In this document: positions 33,407 to 42,624 of the stretch, piece after piece
How positions within the stretch are numbered: the stretch's first letter is position 1
Layout of the letters: each line of letters opens with the position of its first letter
Origin: Akkermansia muciniphila
Lineage (GTDB): Bacteria; Verrucomicrobiota; Verrucomicrobiia; Verrucomicrobiales; Akkermansiaceae
Assembly: GCA_004557455.1 (NCBI GenBank)
Contig: SFDX01000016.1
Coordinates: 1 to 64,000, forward strand
DNA: 64,000 bases
Reading direction: 5' to 3'
Notes under the pieces: model-generated
What the model was told of the DNA's origin: nothing
Seen by the model: only the letters and a program-made list of their open reading frames with translations
Database searches by the model: none
Translations under genes and position numbers: made by a program

Positions 33407-35488
33407 TTACTTGAGCAGCATCTTGAAGTCCACCACCACGGCGCGGTCGGCGGTGACGAGCACCGGGTTGCCGTCGATGGCCGTGATCTCCGGCACCTCG
33501 AGCACGAGCTGCTGCACCTTGCGGAGGGTGTCCGCCAAGGGGCCGACGGCCTTGGGAGCCTCGCCGCGCACGCCGTTGAGGATCTTGCCGACCTTGGTCT
33601 CCTTGATCATGGCATCGAAGTCATCCGTGGGCAGGATGCGCATCGTGGTGTCGCGCATCACCTCCGTGTAGATACCGCCGGTACCGAAGACCATGACGCG
33701 GCCGAAGTTCTTGTCGCTGTTCACACCGATGATGGTCTCCGTAGCCTTGGTGATCATCTCCTGAATGAGCACGGAAGCACCCTTGAGGTTGAACTTGGTG
33801 ATGGAAGCCCACAGGCCGTCCCAAGCGGTGTTGAAGGAAGCCTCGTCCGTGATGTTGAGGTAGATACCCTTCATCTCCGTCTTGTGCAGAGCATCCGGGG
33901 CGGAGAGCTTGAGCACGACGGCGTTCGGGAACACGGTCTTGCAGAACTCCAGGGCCTGCGCCTTGTCCGTAAAGTTACCACTCTTCGGGAAGTCGATGCC
34001 GTAGTGAGCCATGAGCGCGTTGACCGTGGTCTGGGGCAGGGAAGCGAGACCGGCAGCCTTGGCCTCCGCCACCTGAGCCTTGAGGTCGGCCGGCAGGGTG
34101 CCGAGCTCCACGGAGGCGAGCTTCTTGCCCTTGTAAGCCATCTGGCCCTTCAGCAGACCGAGCAGGCGGACGACATCGTTCGGGTACTCATAGACGAGGA
34201 TGTGGTTGTCGGCCAGGATCTTGCGACCCTCCGCCACGCGGGCACCGCCGACGAAGCCGCAGAAAATGTTGACGTTCTTGAACTGAGGAGCGATCTTGGC
34301 GATGGCCTGAGCCGTGCCCGTCGGGTCCGTCACGCGCTGCGGGGTGAGCAGCACGAGAATGTTCTTGTACTCACCGCTCTCGCAGAGCACGCGCAAGGCA
34401 TTCTCATAGCGGTCGGCCAGAGCGTCGCCCACCACGTCGATGGGGTTGCCGAGGGCTGCCTCCGGGGTGAGGACGGCCTTGAGTTTCTCGATGGTGGCAT
34501 CGGACGGGCGAGCCATGTCCAGCCCCGCCTCCTCGCAGAGGTCGGAGGTGAGCACGCCGACACCGCCGGCGTTGGTGAGCACGGCTAGATGTCCGTCGAA
34601 CTCATGGTGGTTGGCGTACTGCAGAATCTCCAGCAGGCCGAAGAGCTCGCGGTCATTGTAAGCCTGCACGGCACCGGCACCCTGCAGAGCCATCTCCAGC
34701 ACGCGGTAGTTCGGCGCGAGCGAGCCGGTGTGGGAGAGAGAAGCGGCTTGGGCCTTGCTGCTCTTGCCGGGCTCCATGATCACGCAGGGCTTGGTGTTGG
34801 AGACCTCCTTGAGCACGCGGAGGAACTCCTTGCCGTTCTTGAGGGACTCCAGGTAGAACACAAAGGCATTCGTATTCGGGTCATCCTTCAGCGCGTCCAG
34901 CAGCTTGTCCTCGCCCATCACGGCCTTGTTGCCGATGGAGATGAAGTGAGAGAAACCGATGCCCTTGCCGGCGGCCCAGTCCATGATGGCGGAGCAGTAA
35001 GCACCGGACTGGGAGATGAAGGCCACATTGCCCTTGGGCGGGTTGCCGTCACCGAAAGAGGCATTCAGGTTATTGAAAGTGGAGATGTGGCCGAGGCAGT
35101 TCGGGCCGAGCAGGTTGATGCCGTTGTCCAAGCACTTCTGCGCGATGCGCTTCTCGAGATCCTTCTGGCCGACCTCAGCGAAACCGGCGGTGATGATGGA
35201 GATATTCTTCGTGCCGTTGGCAATGCACTGGTCCACGGTACCCTCCGTAAAGCGGGCCGGCACCAGAATGACCACCAGATCCATGGGCTCCGGCAGCTTA
35301 TCCACGCTGGCGTAGCAGGGGTAGCCGTTCAGCTCTTTGCCGTCCAGCTTGGGGTTGACGCCGTAGAGCTTGCCGGGGAACTTGGCACCGATGATATTGT
35401 TGAATACGACGGCACCCAGCTTGGCGGGATTGTCGGAGACACCGACGACCGCCACACTCTTCGGATTAAAGAATGATTCGAGAGACAT
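33407..35488 (-). CDS. ADP-forming acetyl-CoA synthetase (fused alpha and beta)
   Basis: A 693-residue acyl-CoA synthetase (NDP-forming): CoA-binding domain (FFNPKSVAVVGVSDNPAKLG), succinyl-CoA ligase-like domain with the phospho-His in SLSHTGSLAP, and C-terminal ATP-grasp (NAVVLKLSAPDALHKTEMKG). It converts acetyl-CoA, ADP and phosphate to acetate and ATP, a substrate-level energy step in fermenters. Codons are extremely biased and homogeneous, a sign of very high expression. Start ATG 35488 (MSLESFFNPKSV); the frame continues upstream but without family sequence. Confidence 0.93.
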   Translation of the reverse strand: MSLESFFNPKSVAVVGVSDNPAKLGAVVFNNIIGAKFPGKLYGVNPKLDGKELNGYPCYASVDKLPEPMDLVVILVPARFTEGTVDQCIANGTKNISIITAGFAEVGQKDLEKRIAQKCLDNGINLLGPNCLGHISTFNNLNASFGDGNPPKGNVAFISQSGAYCSAIMDWAAGKGIGFSHFISIGNKAVMGEDKLLDALKDDPNTNAFVFYLESLKNGKEFLRVLKEVSNTKPCVIMEPGKSSKAQAASLSHTGSLAPNYRVLEMALQGAGAVQAYNDRELFGLLEILQYANHHEFDGHLAVLTNAGGVGVLTSDLCEEAGLDMARPSDATIEKLKAVLTPEAALGNPIDVVGDALADRYENALRVLCESGEYKNILVLLTPQRVTDPTGTAQAIAKIAPQFKNVNIFCGFVGGARVAEGRKILADNHILVYEYPNDVVRLLGLLKGQMAYKGKKLASVELGTLPADLKAQVAEAKAAGLASLPQTTVNALMAHYGIDFPKSGNFTDKAQALEFCKTVFPNAVVLKLSAPDALHKTEMKGIYLNITDEASFNTAWDGLWASITKFNLKGASVLIQEMITKATETIIGVNSDKNFGRVMVFGTGGIYTEVMRDTTMRILPTDDFDAMIKETKVGKILNGVRGEAPKAVGPLADTLRKVQQLVLEVPEITAIDGNPVLVTADRAVVVDFKMLLK

Positions 35489-35650
35489 AATAGTAATAAT
35501 AGGTGAATTTTGAGGCCGGCATGGCCTTACTGCCCCCAGTTTACCACTCTCAACCTGCCAACGCAAGCCCCCAGTGCGCAAAATGCCGCATTTTTGCCCG
35601 CAGAGGGGCAAAAAAAGGGGACTGCGGCGGCGGGAAGGCACATTTTCCCC

Positions 35651-35679
35651 TTGCTACAATACGGCGTTTGCGGTAAAAT
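35651..35679 (+). promoter_or_regulatory. serS promoter, leaderless spacing
   Basis: TTGCTA (35651-35656), 17 bp, TAAAAT (35674-35679), 9 nt to ATG 35689. Confidence 0.75.
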
Positions 35680-35688
35680 AGGGCCGCT

Positions 35689-36972
35689 ATGCTAGATATA
35701 CGTATTGTCAGGGAGAAACCTGAGTATGTGAAAGAACGCGTCCGCCTGCGCGGGGGCGATCATTGGCTTCTGGTGGACAAGGTGCTGGAGTGTGATGAGA
35801 AGCGCCGGAGTGCAGAGACGGAGAAGCAGGAGCTCTCCCGTGAGCGGAACAGTTCCTCCAAGCTTATCGGGCAGATGATGAAAGAAGGCCGCCGCGAGGA
35901 GGCCGAGGCTCTCAAGAAGCGCATGGGTGAGGTGGGTGACCGCATCAAGGCTCTCGACGAGGTGGCGAGTGCCGCCGCCCAAGAGCAGGAGGATCTGCTG
36001 CTGTGCATCCCGAACATGCCGCATGACGGAGCTCCCGTGGGGGTGGATGATACGGCCAACCCCGTGCTGCGCTACGTCGGCGAGAAACCCGAGGTGGCCG
36101 ACCCCAAGGACCATGTGGAGATTGCCACGCGCTTGGGACTGTTGGACTTTGAAGCGGCGGCTCGCATCAGCGGCTCCGGCTTCATCGTATACCGAGGGCT
36201 CGGTGCCCGTTTGGAGCGCGCGCTCATCAATTTCCTGCTGGACACGCAGACCCTGGAGAACGGCTACGAGGAGACCGGCGTGCCCTTCATGGTCAAGCGC
36301 GAGTGCATGTACGGCACGGGCCAGTTGCCCAAGTTTGAGGAAGACATGTACGGCCTGGAGCAGAACCGGATGTTCATGGTGCCCACTGCTGAGGTGCCCG
36401 TGACCAACCTGTGCCGCGAGCAGATTCTGCGCGAAGCCGACCTGCCCAAGAAGATGACGGCCTACACCCCCTGCTTCCGCCGCGAGGCCGGTTCCGCCGG
36501 TCGCGAGAACAAGGGCATGATCCGTGTGCACCAGTTCGACAAGGTAGAGCTGGTGGAGATTTGCACTCCGGAGACGGGCTGGGATGAGCTGGAGAAGCTG
36601 ACGAGCCACGCGGAGAGCATCCTGAAGAAGCTTGGGCTTCACTACCGCGTCATTGAACTTTGCACCGGCGATGTGGGCTTCTCCTCCGCCAAGACCTACG
36701 ACATCGAGGTGTGGGCACCGGGGCAGGGTAAGTACTTGGAGGTGTCCAGCTGCTCCTGCTTCACGGATTACCAGGCGCGCCGCATGAAGCTGCGCTACAA
36801 GGACGCCGACGGCAAGATCCGCACGCCGTACACGTTGAACGGCTCCGGTACGGCTCTGCCCCGTCTCTATGTGGCCCTGTTGGAGCAATGCCAGCAGCCG
36901 GACGGAAGCGTGCGCATCCCCGCCGCGCTGGTGCCTTACTTCGGTGCGGAGAGTATCACCCCGCGCGGTTGA
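35689..36972 (+). CDS. serS: Seryl-tRNA synthetase
   Basis: A 427-residue class II aminoacyl-tRNA synthetase. N-terminal coiled-coil arm (about 25-105), then the catalytic core with motif 1 (TGVPFMVKRECMYGTGQLP), motif 2 (CFRREAGSAGRENKGMIRVHQFDKVEL) and motif 3 (NGSGTALPRLYVALLEQ). Normal length. Its own promoter ends 9 nt before the ATG. Confidence 0.97.
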   Translation: MLDIRIVREKPEYVKERVRLRGGDHWLLVDKVLECDEKRRSAETEKQELSRERNSSSKLIGQMMKEGRREEAEALKKRMGEVGDRIKALDEVASAAAQEQEDLLLCIPNMPHDGAPVGVDDTANPVLRYVGEKPEVADPKDHVEIATRLGLLDFEAAARISGSGFIVYRGLGARLERALINFLLDTQTLENGYEETGVPFMVKRECMYGTGQLPKFEEDMYGLEQNRMFMVPTAEVPVTNLCREQILREADLPKKMTAYTPCFRREAGSAGRENKGMIRVHQFDKVELVEICTPETGWDELEKLTSHAESILKKLGLHYRVIELCTGDVGFSSAKTYDIEVWAPGQGKYLEVSSCSCFTDYQARRMKLRYKDADGKIRTPYTLNGSGTALPRLYVALLEQCQQPDGSVRIPAALVPYFGAESITPRG

Positions 36973-37040
36973 GACCGCTTTTCGGGCTGCTCGGGCCGGT
37001 ACCGGGCAGCCTGCTCACCACCATCACCACACATTCAATC

Positions 37041-37691
37041 ATGCTTGATTTCATCGATAAGATGGGGCCGATGTTCTGGCTCATTCTCTTCTTTGTAGCC
37101 ATGGCCCTAGCTGTGGTGGCAGAGCGTTTGTTCTATTTTCACCGCATCAATATCAGCTCCGGGGAGTTCCTTCGGGGCATTTCGGCCCTCCTGCGCTCCG
37201 GTCAGTACAACGAGGCTCTGCACGAGGTGCGTCGACTGCCCGGGCCCATGGCGCGTGTGGTGGAGGCGGTGCTGAACCGCCATACCTTGGGCCGCGGCGA
37301 GCTGCGGGACATTGCCATGCAGGCGGCAGAGCTGGAGGTGTACCGCATTGAGCGACACATCAGCATGCTGCAGGTTTGCGCTACGGTGATGCCTGTGCTC
37401 GGTATCCTCGGCACGATTTTGGCGCTGGTGACTTTCTATGACCAGCCGGGCGTGCTGGACGGCGCGGCGGCTCCGCCCAAAGTGGCGGAGGCCCTGCAGA
37501 GCTGCCTGCTCCTCTCTGCCACCGGCGTGGCTTTTGCCATCCCCACCTTCCTGTTCTACACCTACCTGGCCGGCCGGGCGGAGAAGATCATCAACAGTGT
37601 AGAGCGCGCCGGCATCGAGTGCGTCTACATCATCAGCGATGCGCGGGAGGCTGCGGCTTCCGCCCCTTCTGCACCCACCCCTCATTCCTGA
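37041..37691 (+). CDS. ExbB/TolQ/MotA-type proton channel protein
   Basis: A 216-residue inner-membrane protein with three TM helices (about 10-30, 112-134, 155-178). Family blocks MQAAELEVYRIERHISMLQVCATVMPVLGILGTI and ATGVAFAIPTFLFYTYLAGRAEKI match TolQ/ExbB. It energises an envelope motor with an ExbD/TolR-type partner, here the next gene (4 nt gap). Start ATG 37041; 68 nt after serS, so it may also be transcribed from there. Confidence 0.88.
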   Translation: MLDFIDKMGPMFWLILFFVAMALAVVAERLFYFHRINISSGEFLRGISALLRSGQYNEALHEVRRLPGPMARVVEAVLNRHTLGRGELRDIAMQAAELEVYRIERHISMLQVCATVMPVLGILGTILALVTFYDQPGVLDGAAAPPKVAEALQSCLLLSATGVAFAIPTFLFYTYLAGRAEKIINSVERAGIECVYIISDAREAAASAPSAPTPHS

Positions 37692-37695
37692 GCCC

Positions 37696-38127
37696 ATGCA
37701 GCACCCGCGTTACAAATTCGTCATCAAGGGCTTGCCGCTCGTCATCGCTTCTGCCCTTAACCTGCTGCTTTTGCTCTGCATTTTTGCTCTGCTCGGTAAT
37801 CATCATCGGCAGCAGCGCTTCGGCTTTACGGTGTCGTCCGCAGCTACGCATTTTGTGATGGGGGGGCAGTACCGGGATCGCACGCATTACCTGAGCATCT
37901 TCCCGGGGGACACGCCGCGCTTGTTCCTGGAGACGAGTGAGCTCAAGGGCGGACTGGCGGAGTTGGGCAGCAGGCTGGATGCGCTCAAGGGAGATAAGCC
38001 GGGGGAGGTTGTTATCGTGGTGGTGGCGGATGAGGCCGTCCCCGGCGGGGTGCTGATGCAGGTGATGGATTGTGTAAAAATGCGCGGCTTTGTCTGCAAC
38101 TTTGCCGGGCGTCCGAGTGTGCACTGA
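37696..38127 (+). CDS. ExbD/TolR-like protein, divergent
   Basis: A 143-residue protein with one N-terminal TM helix (about 12-32) and a periplasmic domain of ExbD/TolR size (VIVVVADEAVPGGVLMQVMDCVK). The TM segment reads LPLVIASALNLLLLLCIF; the Asp that carries protons in ExbD/TolR (PL-x-D-V) is not there. Position right after an ExbB-like gene supports the family call. Stop overlaps the next ATG (TGATG). Confidence 0.75.
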   Translation: MQHPRYKFVIKGLPLVIASALNLLLLLCIFALLGNHHRQQRFGFTVSSAATHFVMGGQYRDRTHYLSIFPGDTPRLFLETSELKGGLAELGSRLDALKGDKPGEVVIVVVADEAVPGGVLMQVMDCVKMRGFVCNFAGRPSVH

Positions 38128-38555
38128 TGAAGAAGCCGGACAGAGAGAGCCTTCCGACGCTTGTTTTTCTGCGCCTGCGCGACAGTCGCGGTCACTTGCT
38201 GCTGTTTTTTATCCCGGCACTGTTGTTTTGCCTGGGTATGGTTTATCTGGTGCCGGTGGAGCCTGCGGCGCGTGTTACCCCGGCCGGAGTGGGGCGGGTG
38301 TACAGCGTGAGCGGGCATGAGCATGACCTAGCCGTGGCGGGGCGCACTCCTTTCCTGTTCCTGCATCGTCGTGCTACGGAGATTGACTGTGTGCAGGACC
38401 CGTTGAAGACTGTGGACACCGCGCCGGATCCCACGGTGGCACTGCCGCCGCCTGCTGAGCCCTTCCGGGAGGTCTTGCAGTCCGCCGTGTGGACCGAGGA
38501 GGAGCTTCTGGCCCTGCCCCCGCAGGAGGCGGATGGAAAGGAGGCGCAGCCATGA
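38127..38555 (+). CDS. Single-pass envelope protein of the ExbB/D-like operon
   Basis: A 142-residue unknown with basic N-terminus, one TM helix (about 24-42) and a periplasmic tail rich in Pro and acidic residues. The topology recalls TonB or a second TolR-type subunit, but I see no TonB C-terminal motif. Coupled by 1-nt and 4-nt overlaps to both neighbours. Confidence 0.7.
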   Translation: MKKPDRESLPTLVFLRLRDSRGHLLLFFIPALLFCLGMVYLVPVEPAARVTPAGVGRVYSVSGHEHDLAVAGRTPFLFLHRRATEIDCVQDPLKTVDTAPDPTVALPPPAEPFREVLQSAVWTEEELLALPPQEADGKEAQP

Positions 38556-38767
38556 TGGGTGCCCTGCTTCCCGGTGAGTTTTTGCTGTGGGTGGTTTGCG
38601 GGGGGATGCTGCTGGTGCTGGCGGTTTTCCTGCCCGTGCAGTTGGCGTCCAAGCTGCGGCGGATGCGCTCTGCGCGTGTTAAACTGGCCTGCCGTATCTG
38701 CGGGTATCATTTTCGGCGTCGGGATGCGGCGGCTATTTGCCCGCATTGCGGCTCCCGCAACCGCTGA
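38552..38767 (+). CDS. Small membrane protein with zinc ribbon (71 aa)
   Basis: One TM helix (about 8-28) followed by a four-cysteine zinc ribbon (CRIC...CPHC) that ends the protein. Overlaps the neighbouring genes at both ends (ATGA at the start, TGATG at the stop), so it belongs to the same operon. Function unknown. Confidence 0.75.
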   Translation: MMGALLPGEFLLWVVCGGMLLVLAVFLPVQLASKLRRMRSARVKLACRICGYHFRRRDAAAICPHCGSRNR

Positions 38768-39819
38768 TGCCCATGTGCCGTGTCCTTGTTGTGAACGGTG
38801 AGCGCGTGACGCCTGAGAATCTGGCGGCGTGGCGCAGCGGGCGGCGGGGTATCGAGGCTGATTTGGCGGACTTTTTGGCGGAGTGGTGGAGCCCCGGGGA
38901 AACGGTGCGGCTGCACAGCTCCGGGTCCACGGGCAAGCCGAAGGAGTTTGCGGGGCGCAAAGAGTACATGCGGTCAAGCGCGGTGGCCACGCTGCGCGCT
39001 TTCGGTCTGTGGCCCTGCTCGGCGGAGGCGGAGTTTCTGCTGTGTCTGCCGCTGCGTTACATCGCGGGCAAGATGATGGTGGTGCGTGCTCTGGCGGCGG
39101 GGTGTAGGCTGCGGGTGGTGGAGCCTTCCTCTGCGCCTATTCCACCGGGGGAGTCTTTCGATTTTGCCGCGATGGTGCCCATGCAGGCGGTGGTTACCCT
39201 GTCGCAGCCGAATGGGGCGGCGGCGTTGTCTGCCGTGCGTACGCTGCTGCTGGGCGGGGGCTTTGTGGATGCCGAGACGGAGGCAGCCTTGCAGGGGGTG
39301 GACTCTGCGGTTTATGTCTCTTACGGCATGACGGAGACCTACTCGCACATCGCCCTTCGGCGGCTCAACGGGCCGCAGGCGCAGGGGGCGTATCATCCGC
39401 TGCCGGGGGTGAGCCTTGCCCTAAGCCCGCAGGGAACCTTGGTCATCAATGCGCCGCATATCGGGGTGCAGGGAATGGAGACCAACGATGTGGCGGAGTT
39501 GCTGCCCGATTCTTCTTTCCGTATCCTGGGGCGGCGAGATGCTGTGATTAACAGCGGCGGTATTAAAATTCAGGCGGAGCAGGTGGAGGCGGAGGTGCGG
39601 CGTCTCACCGGGCTGACGGTGTTGGCTCTGCCGCATCCGCACCCCGTTCTGGGGCAGTGCATCGAGCTGCTGTGGGAGGGCCCGGCGGAGTCAGCGGATA
39701 AGCTGTCGGAGGCCTTGGAGCGGCTGCCTAAATATCAGCGGCCCGCTGTGGTGCGCCGTGTGGAGGCCCTGCCGCGCACGGCTACGGGTAAGCTCTGCCG
39801 CGTTCCGGGAGCGCTTTGA
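38767..39819 (+). CDS. menE: o-Succinylbenzoate-CoA ligase-like AMP-forming enzyme
   Basis: A 350-residue adenylate-forming enzyme, shorter than standard ligases as in some MenE. P-loop HSSGSTGKPKEF, YGMTETYSHIALR (A5 motif), GRRDAVINSGGIKIQAEQVE (A7/A8) and the catalytic Lys in PRTATGKLCR. MenE activates o-succinylbenzoate in menaquinone synthesis; other men genes are not in the window, so the symbol is tentative. Start ATG 38767 (MPMCRVLVV) overlaps the upstream stop. Confidence 0.8.
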   Translation: MPMCRVLVVNGERVTPENLAAWRSGRRGIEADLADFLAEWWSPGETVRLHSSGSTGKPKEFAGRKEYMRSSAVATLRAFGLWPCSAEAEFLLCLPLRYIAGKMMVVRALAAGCRLRVVEPSSAPIPPGESFDFAAMVPMQAVVTLSQPNGAAALSAVRTLLLGGGFVDAETEAALQGVDSAVYVSYGMTETYSHIALRRLNGPQAQGAYHPLPGVSLALSPQGTLVINAPHIGVQGMETNDVAELLPDSSFRILGRRDAVINSGGIKIQAEQVEAEVRRLTGLTVLALPHPHPVLGQCIELLWEGPAESADKLSEALERLPKYQRPAVVRRVEALPRTATGKLCRVPGAL

Positions 39820-39828
39820 GCCGCTCTT

Positions 39829-41202
39829 TCATGGGGTCCAACTGCCGAGCTGGGAGGGGAAGAGGCAGTCCGCACAGATGTGGCGGGAGCAGAAATCGTT
39901 GTCTATTTGTAACAGTGCCTGCTGAGCATAGCAGCGGCGGAGTAGGGGGAGTACATCCTCTCTGTCCCCGAACAGGTGCTGCGCTGTCTGCTGCACGGCA
40001 CTCGGCAGCTCCGGGGCGGGCAGGGAGAGGTAGGTTTGCCACGCTGGCTCGGATTCGTCGACCGCGTAGACGTGGTTGATCAGGAAATCCCGGATGCGGG
40101 AGCTGCCCACCAGGGCTGATTTGCGGGCCAACGGCTCAGAGGGCAGGGTACAGTGGTAGCTCCAGTAGGGGTGTTCCAGTGCGGTAAGTTGTTTAGTGAG
40201 GGATTTGGCGGCTGATGCGTTAAAGTTCGGCTCCAGCTCCTGCCAGCGGAGGGCCGAGACGGCCAAGGCCGCCACGCGTCGGTGCGGGTGGTTCAGGGGA
40301 CGTATAGGGGCGAGCACCCAGGGCAGCGTGTGCATGCCGCTCAGCTCGTGCTGCTCGCGCAGGGGCCACCAAGCATCCCACAGTCTGCGGTGGTAGGCTC
40401 GTGCTTGGTCGGTAGCGCGCTCGGGAAGCACGGGTACCAGAAATCCCGCCGTGCCGAACAGGATGGCCTCGGCTTCCCGTCCCAGTTCCTTGAGAGGGGC
40501 GCGGCGGGCGAGAATCTGCATGGCCTGCTTGTTCAGGCGGTAGCCGAGGGTCTCCGCCCAAGCCTCGAACCACGCTTGGTGCAGGCCGAGGTTTTCCGCC
40601 TTGCGCCGGAAGAGTTTGCGCTTGAGCTGCATGCGGTAGGCAGCCGCCGACTGCAACATGCCGGCCACCTTCTCGATGGGCATGGCGGCCAGGGGCTCGC
40701 GGCACAGTTCGGTGCATGCCGTGGTGATGGGTGCCGGTTTACCCAGAGCGCTCCGCACGGTCTCCGCCGGGATGGTGAGGATGGGTATTTCGCGGTGTGA
40801 GGAGTTGCGGGTATACCAGCCGGCGGGGGGCTTGGTCAGCACGATGTGCAGGATGACGTTGTCGAAGTTCGGATTGGCTCCGTGTCCGTGGTGCTCCCAG
40901 TCCTGCGCCGTGGGGTCCAGCTCGATGTCCCCGCGCAGGCGGCGTCCGTTCAGTTCGATTTCGGCGCGCAGAAAATCCGGCCCCACGCTGCGGTTCCAAG
41001 TGCCGAAGTCGATGATGTGCACATGGCCGTGCCGCTCCGTGACGCCGCCGTTGCCCAACAAGCCGGCGGCCCAGAGCCCCTGCACCTCCTGCTCCGGCGG
41101 CAGCGGGAAATCCACTGGTTCCGCCGCCGTGGTGTCCTCACCGCGCACGCTGCGTCGGAGCTCGCGGTAGCGGTCGGCTGCTTGCCGGCGCCCCTCGTTC
41201 AT
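39829..41202 (-). CDS. DUF2851 family protein
   Basis: A 457-residue protein matching DUF2851: LWAAGLLGNGGVTERHGHVHIIDFGTWN, GPDFLRAEIELNGRRLRGDIELDPTAQDWEHHGHG, NVILHIVL, and a C-terminal CSRHICADC metal-like cluster. Function unknown; mostly found in Bacteroidota and Verrucomicrobiota. It overlaps the upstream STAS gene by 4 nt. Confidence 0.85.
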   Translation of the reverse strand: MNEGRRQAADRYRELRRSVRGEDTTAAEPVDFPLPPEQEVQGLWAAGLLGNGGVTERHGHVHIIDFGTWNRSVGPDFLRAEIELNGRRLRGDIELDPTAQDWEHHGHGANPNFDNVILHIVLTKPPAGWYTRNSSHREIPILTIPAETVRSALGKPAPITTACTELCREPLAAMPIEKVAGMLQSAAAYRMQLKRKLFRRKAENLGLHQAWFEAWAETLGYRLNKQAMQILARRAPLKELGREAEAILFGTAGFLVPVLPERATDQARAYHRRLWDAWWPLREQHELSGMHTLPWVLAPIRPLNHPHRRVAALAVSALRWQELEPNFNASAAKSLTKQLTALEHPYWSYHCTLPSEPLARKSALVGSSRIRDFLINHVYAVDESEPAWQTYLSLPAPELPSAVQQTAQHLFGDREDVLPLLRRCYAQQALLQIDNDFCSRHICADCLFPSQLGSWTP

Positions 41203-41744
41203 TTCTCGTCTTCCTCTCCCTCGTGGCGCATCAGGTCTTCCTCCAAGGTTTCGCAGACGTAGCCGAAGGTTGCATCGTTGCGCGTGTTCATGGCGCGGAG
41301 GGTGTTGTGGGCCTCCAGCACATGGCGCGTACGAGCCAGCTCGCTCATGTCGTGCTCGGGGCTGTCTGCGCTTCCCGCATCGGCGAGTTTTGCGCGGCGA
41401 GCTTCAGCGTCCGCGCGCCAGAAGGAGTCCTCGGGGTCGATGTCAATGAGCATATCCAGCCCCAAGCTCTCCATGGCGGAGCGCGTGCGCGAGGTGGGGG
41501 ATGCCACCTGCAGGCAGCCGCCCTTGGACATGGCTCGCTGTGCCAAGCCGGCTAAGGTGCCCATAAAGGTGGAATCCACCCCGGGGCATACCTCCAGATC
41601 GACGATAATCGTATTGCCGCCGCCGGCCAGGTATTTATCCGCCAGCGATTTGAGGGCAGGGCTGTTCACAAAGCTGCCGCGCGTGGCACAGCGCACCCAC
41701 AGGCAGTCATCGAACACATAGTGGGAAAGGGACGTATCGCTCAT
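41199..41744 (-). CDS. STAS-domain protein (anti-sigma antagonist-like)
   Basis: A 181-residue protein. Residues about 10-110 form a STAS fold (NTIIVDLEVCPGVDSTFMGTLAGLAQRAMSKGGCLQVASP), with Asp-Ser at the usual phosphorylation turn. The C-terminal 70 residues are charged and helical. STAS proteins act in partner-switching control of sigma factors or stress signalling; no cognate kinase is adjacent. Confidence 0.85.
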   Translation of the reverse strand: MSDTSLSHYVFDDCLWVRCATRGSFVNSPALKSLADKYLAGGGNTIIVDLEVCPGVDSTFMGTLAGLAQRAMSKGGCLQVASPTSRTRSAMESLGLDMLIDIDPEDSFWRADAEARRAKLADAGSADSPEHDMSELARTRHVLEAHNTLRAMNTRNDATFGYVCETLEEDLMRHEGEEDEK

Positions 41745-41945
41745 GGTAAAAACTTCTCCACCACTCTAGCGCATTTTCATGTTGAAGGCAAGCATAAAAT
41801 ACGCTCAGAAGCTATCTTCTTATCGTGGATTCTGACGGTATGACTGCCAACGCTCTAACAAATGTGACGCTTTTTTCTTGGAAAGTTATTGAACTGATGG
41901 GGCTTTGGCGGTTTCTCACCCTGTGGATTCAACCATCATTCGGCT

Positions 41946-42236
41946 ATGAACAACAAGAACATCACGAGATACACCTACGAGAGTACGGATTTTCAGGGCT
42001 GGCGTGTGAGCATTCAGCGCTGCGGCCGCATCATCACGCGCTATTTTTCGGACCTGCAGTACGGGTCGGCGAAGGAGTCGCTGCGCCTGGCGTTAGAATA
42101 CCGCGACCGCGTTTTTGCGGAGATGCGGCAGAACCGGAGCAACCTGGCGGAATACATGGACCGGGAGCTGGAGAAGTTGCAGGATCTGCTGCGCGGGCGG
42201 GCTCATGCGGCCCTGCGCGTGCGCGTCAGGGGTTGA
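41946..42236 (+). CDS. AP2-like DNA-binding small protein
   Basis: A 96-residue basic protein. GWRVSIQRCGRIITRYFSDLQYGSAKESLRLALEYRDR resembles the AP2/ERF-type three-strand plus helix DNA-binding fold found in bacteria and phages, usually in homing endonucleases and small regulators. No nuclease part is present. Its last 11 bases overlap the convergent gene at 42226. Upstream DNA (41745-41945) shows no clear promoter. Confidence 0.65.
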   Translation: MNNKNITRYTYESTDFQGWRVSIQRCGRIITRYFSDLQYGSAKESLRLALEYRDRVFAEMRQNRSNLAEYMDRELEKLQDLLRGRAHAALRVRVRG

Positions 42237-42618
42237 CGACGGGCGGTTGCATCTGCGGTGCCAGCAGATCGCGCAGGCTCGGTGTGGCGTAAAAGTCGGC
42301 CTTGTTCAATCGGGTAAACTCGATGGCGATTTGTTGGAGCAGGACGATGAAGGGGCGTTTAGCACCGGCTGTATTTTCCAAGTAAATGAGCAGGGCAGCC
42401 TCATCCACGGTGGAGCGGCTGCTCTGCATTTGCTGTATCGTGTTTTTCAGGGGCTCGATGGCGCGGGAGGCGGAGTCGGTGTCCTGCACGCTTTGCAGGG
42501 TCTCCAGCATGTGGCGCAGGGAGGCCTCCAGTTGGTCGGCATCATCGGCGGGTGCGGCGATTGCCGGGCAGGCGGAGAGGGCAGCGGCTGCGAGAAGGGC
42601 GGGGAAGGTGGTGGTCAT
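42226..42618 (-). CDS. Small exported helical protein
   Basis: A 130-residue protein with signal peptide 1-21 (ends AIAA/PADD) and a helical mature chain (QLEASLRHMLETLQSVQ). No recognised family. It starts 6 nt downstream of the amidase gene and is probably co-transcribed with it. Confidence 0.7.
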   Translation of the reverse strand: MTTTFPALLAAAALSACPAIAAPADDADQLEASLRHMLETLQSVQDTDSASRAIEPLKNTIQQMQSSRSTVDEAALLIYLENTAGAKRPFIVLLQQIAIEFTRLNKADFYATPSLRDLLAPQMQPPVVNP

Positions 42619-42624
42619 GGCTGT

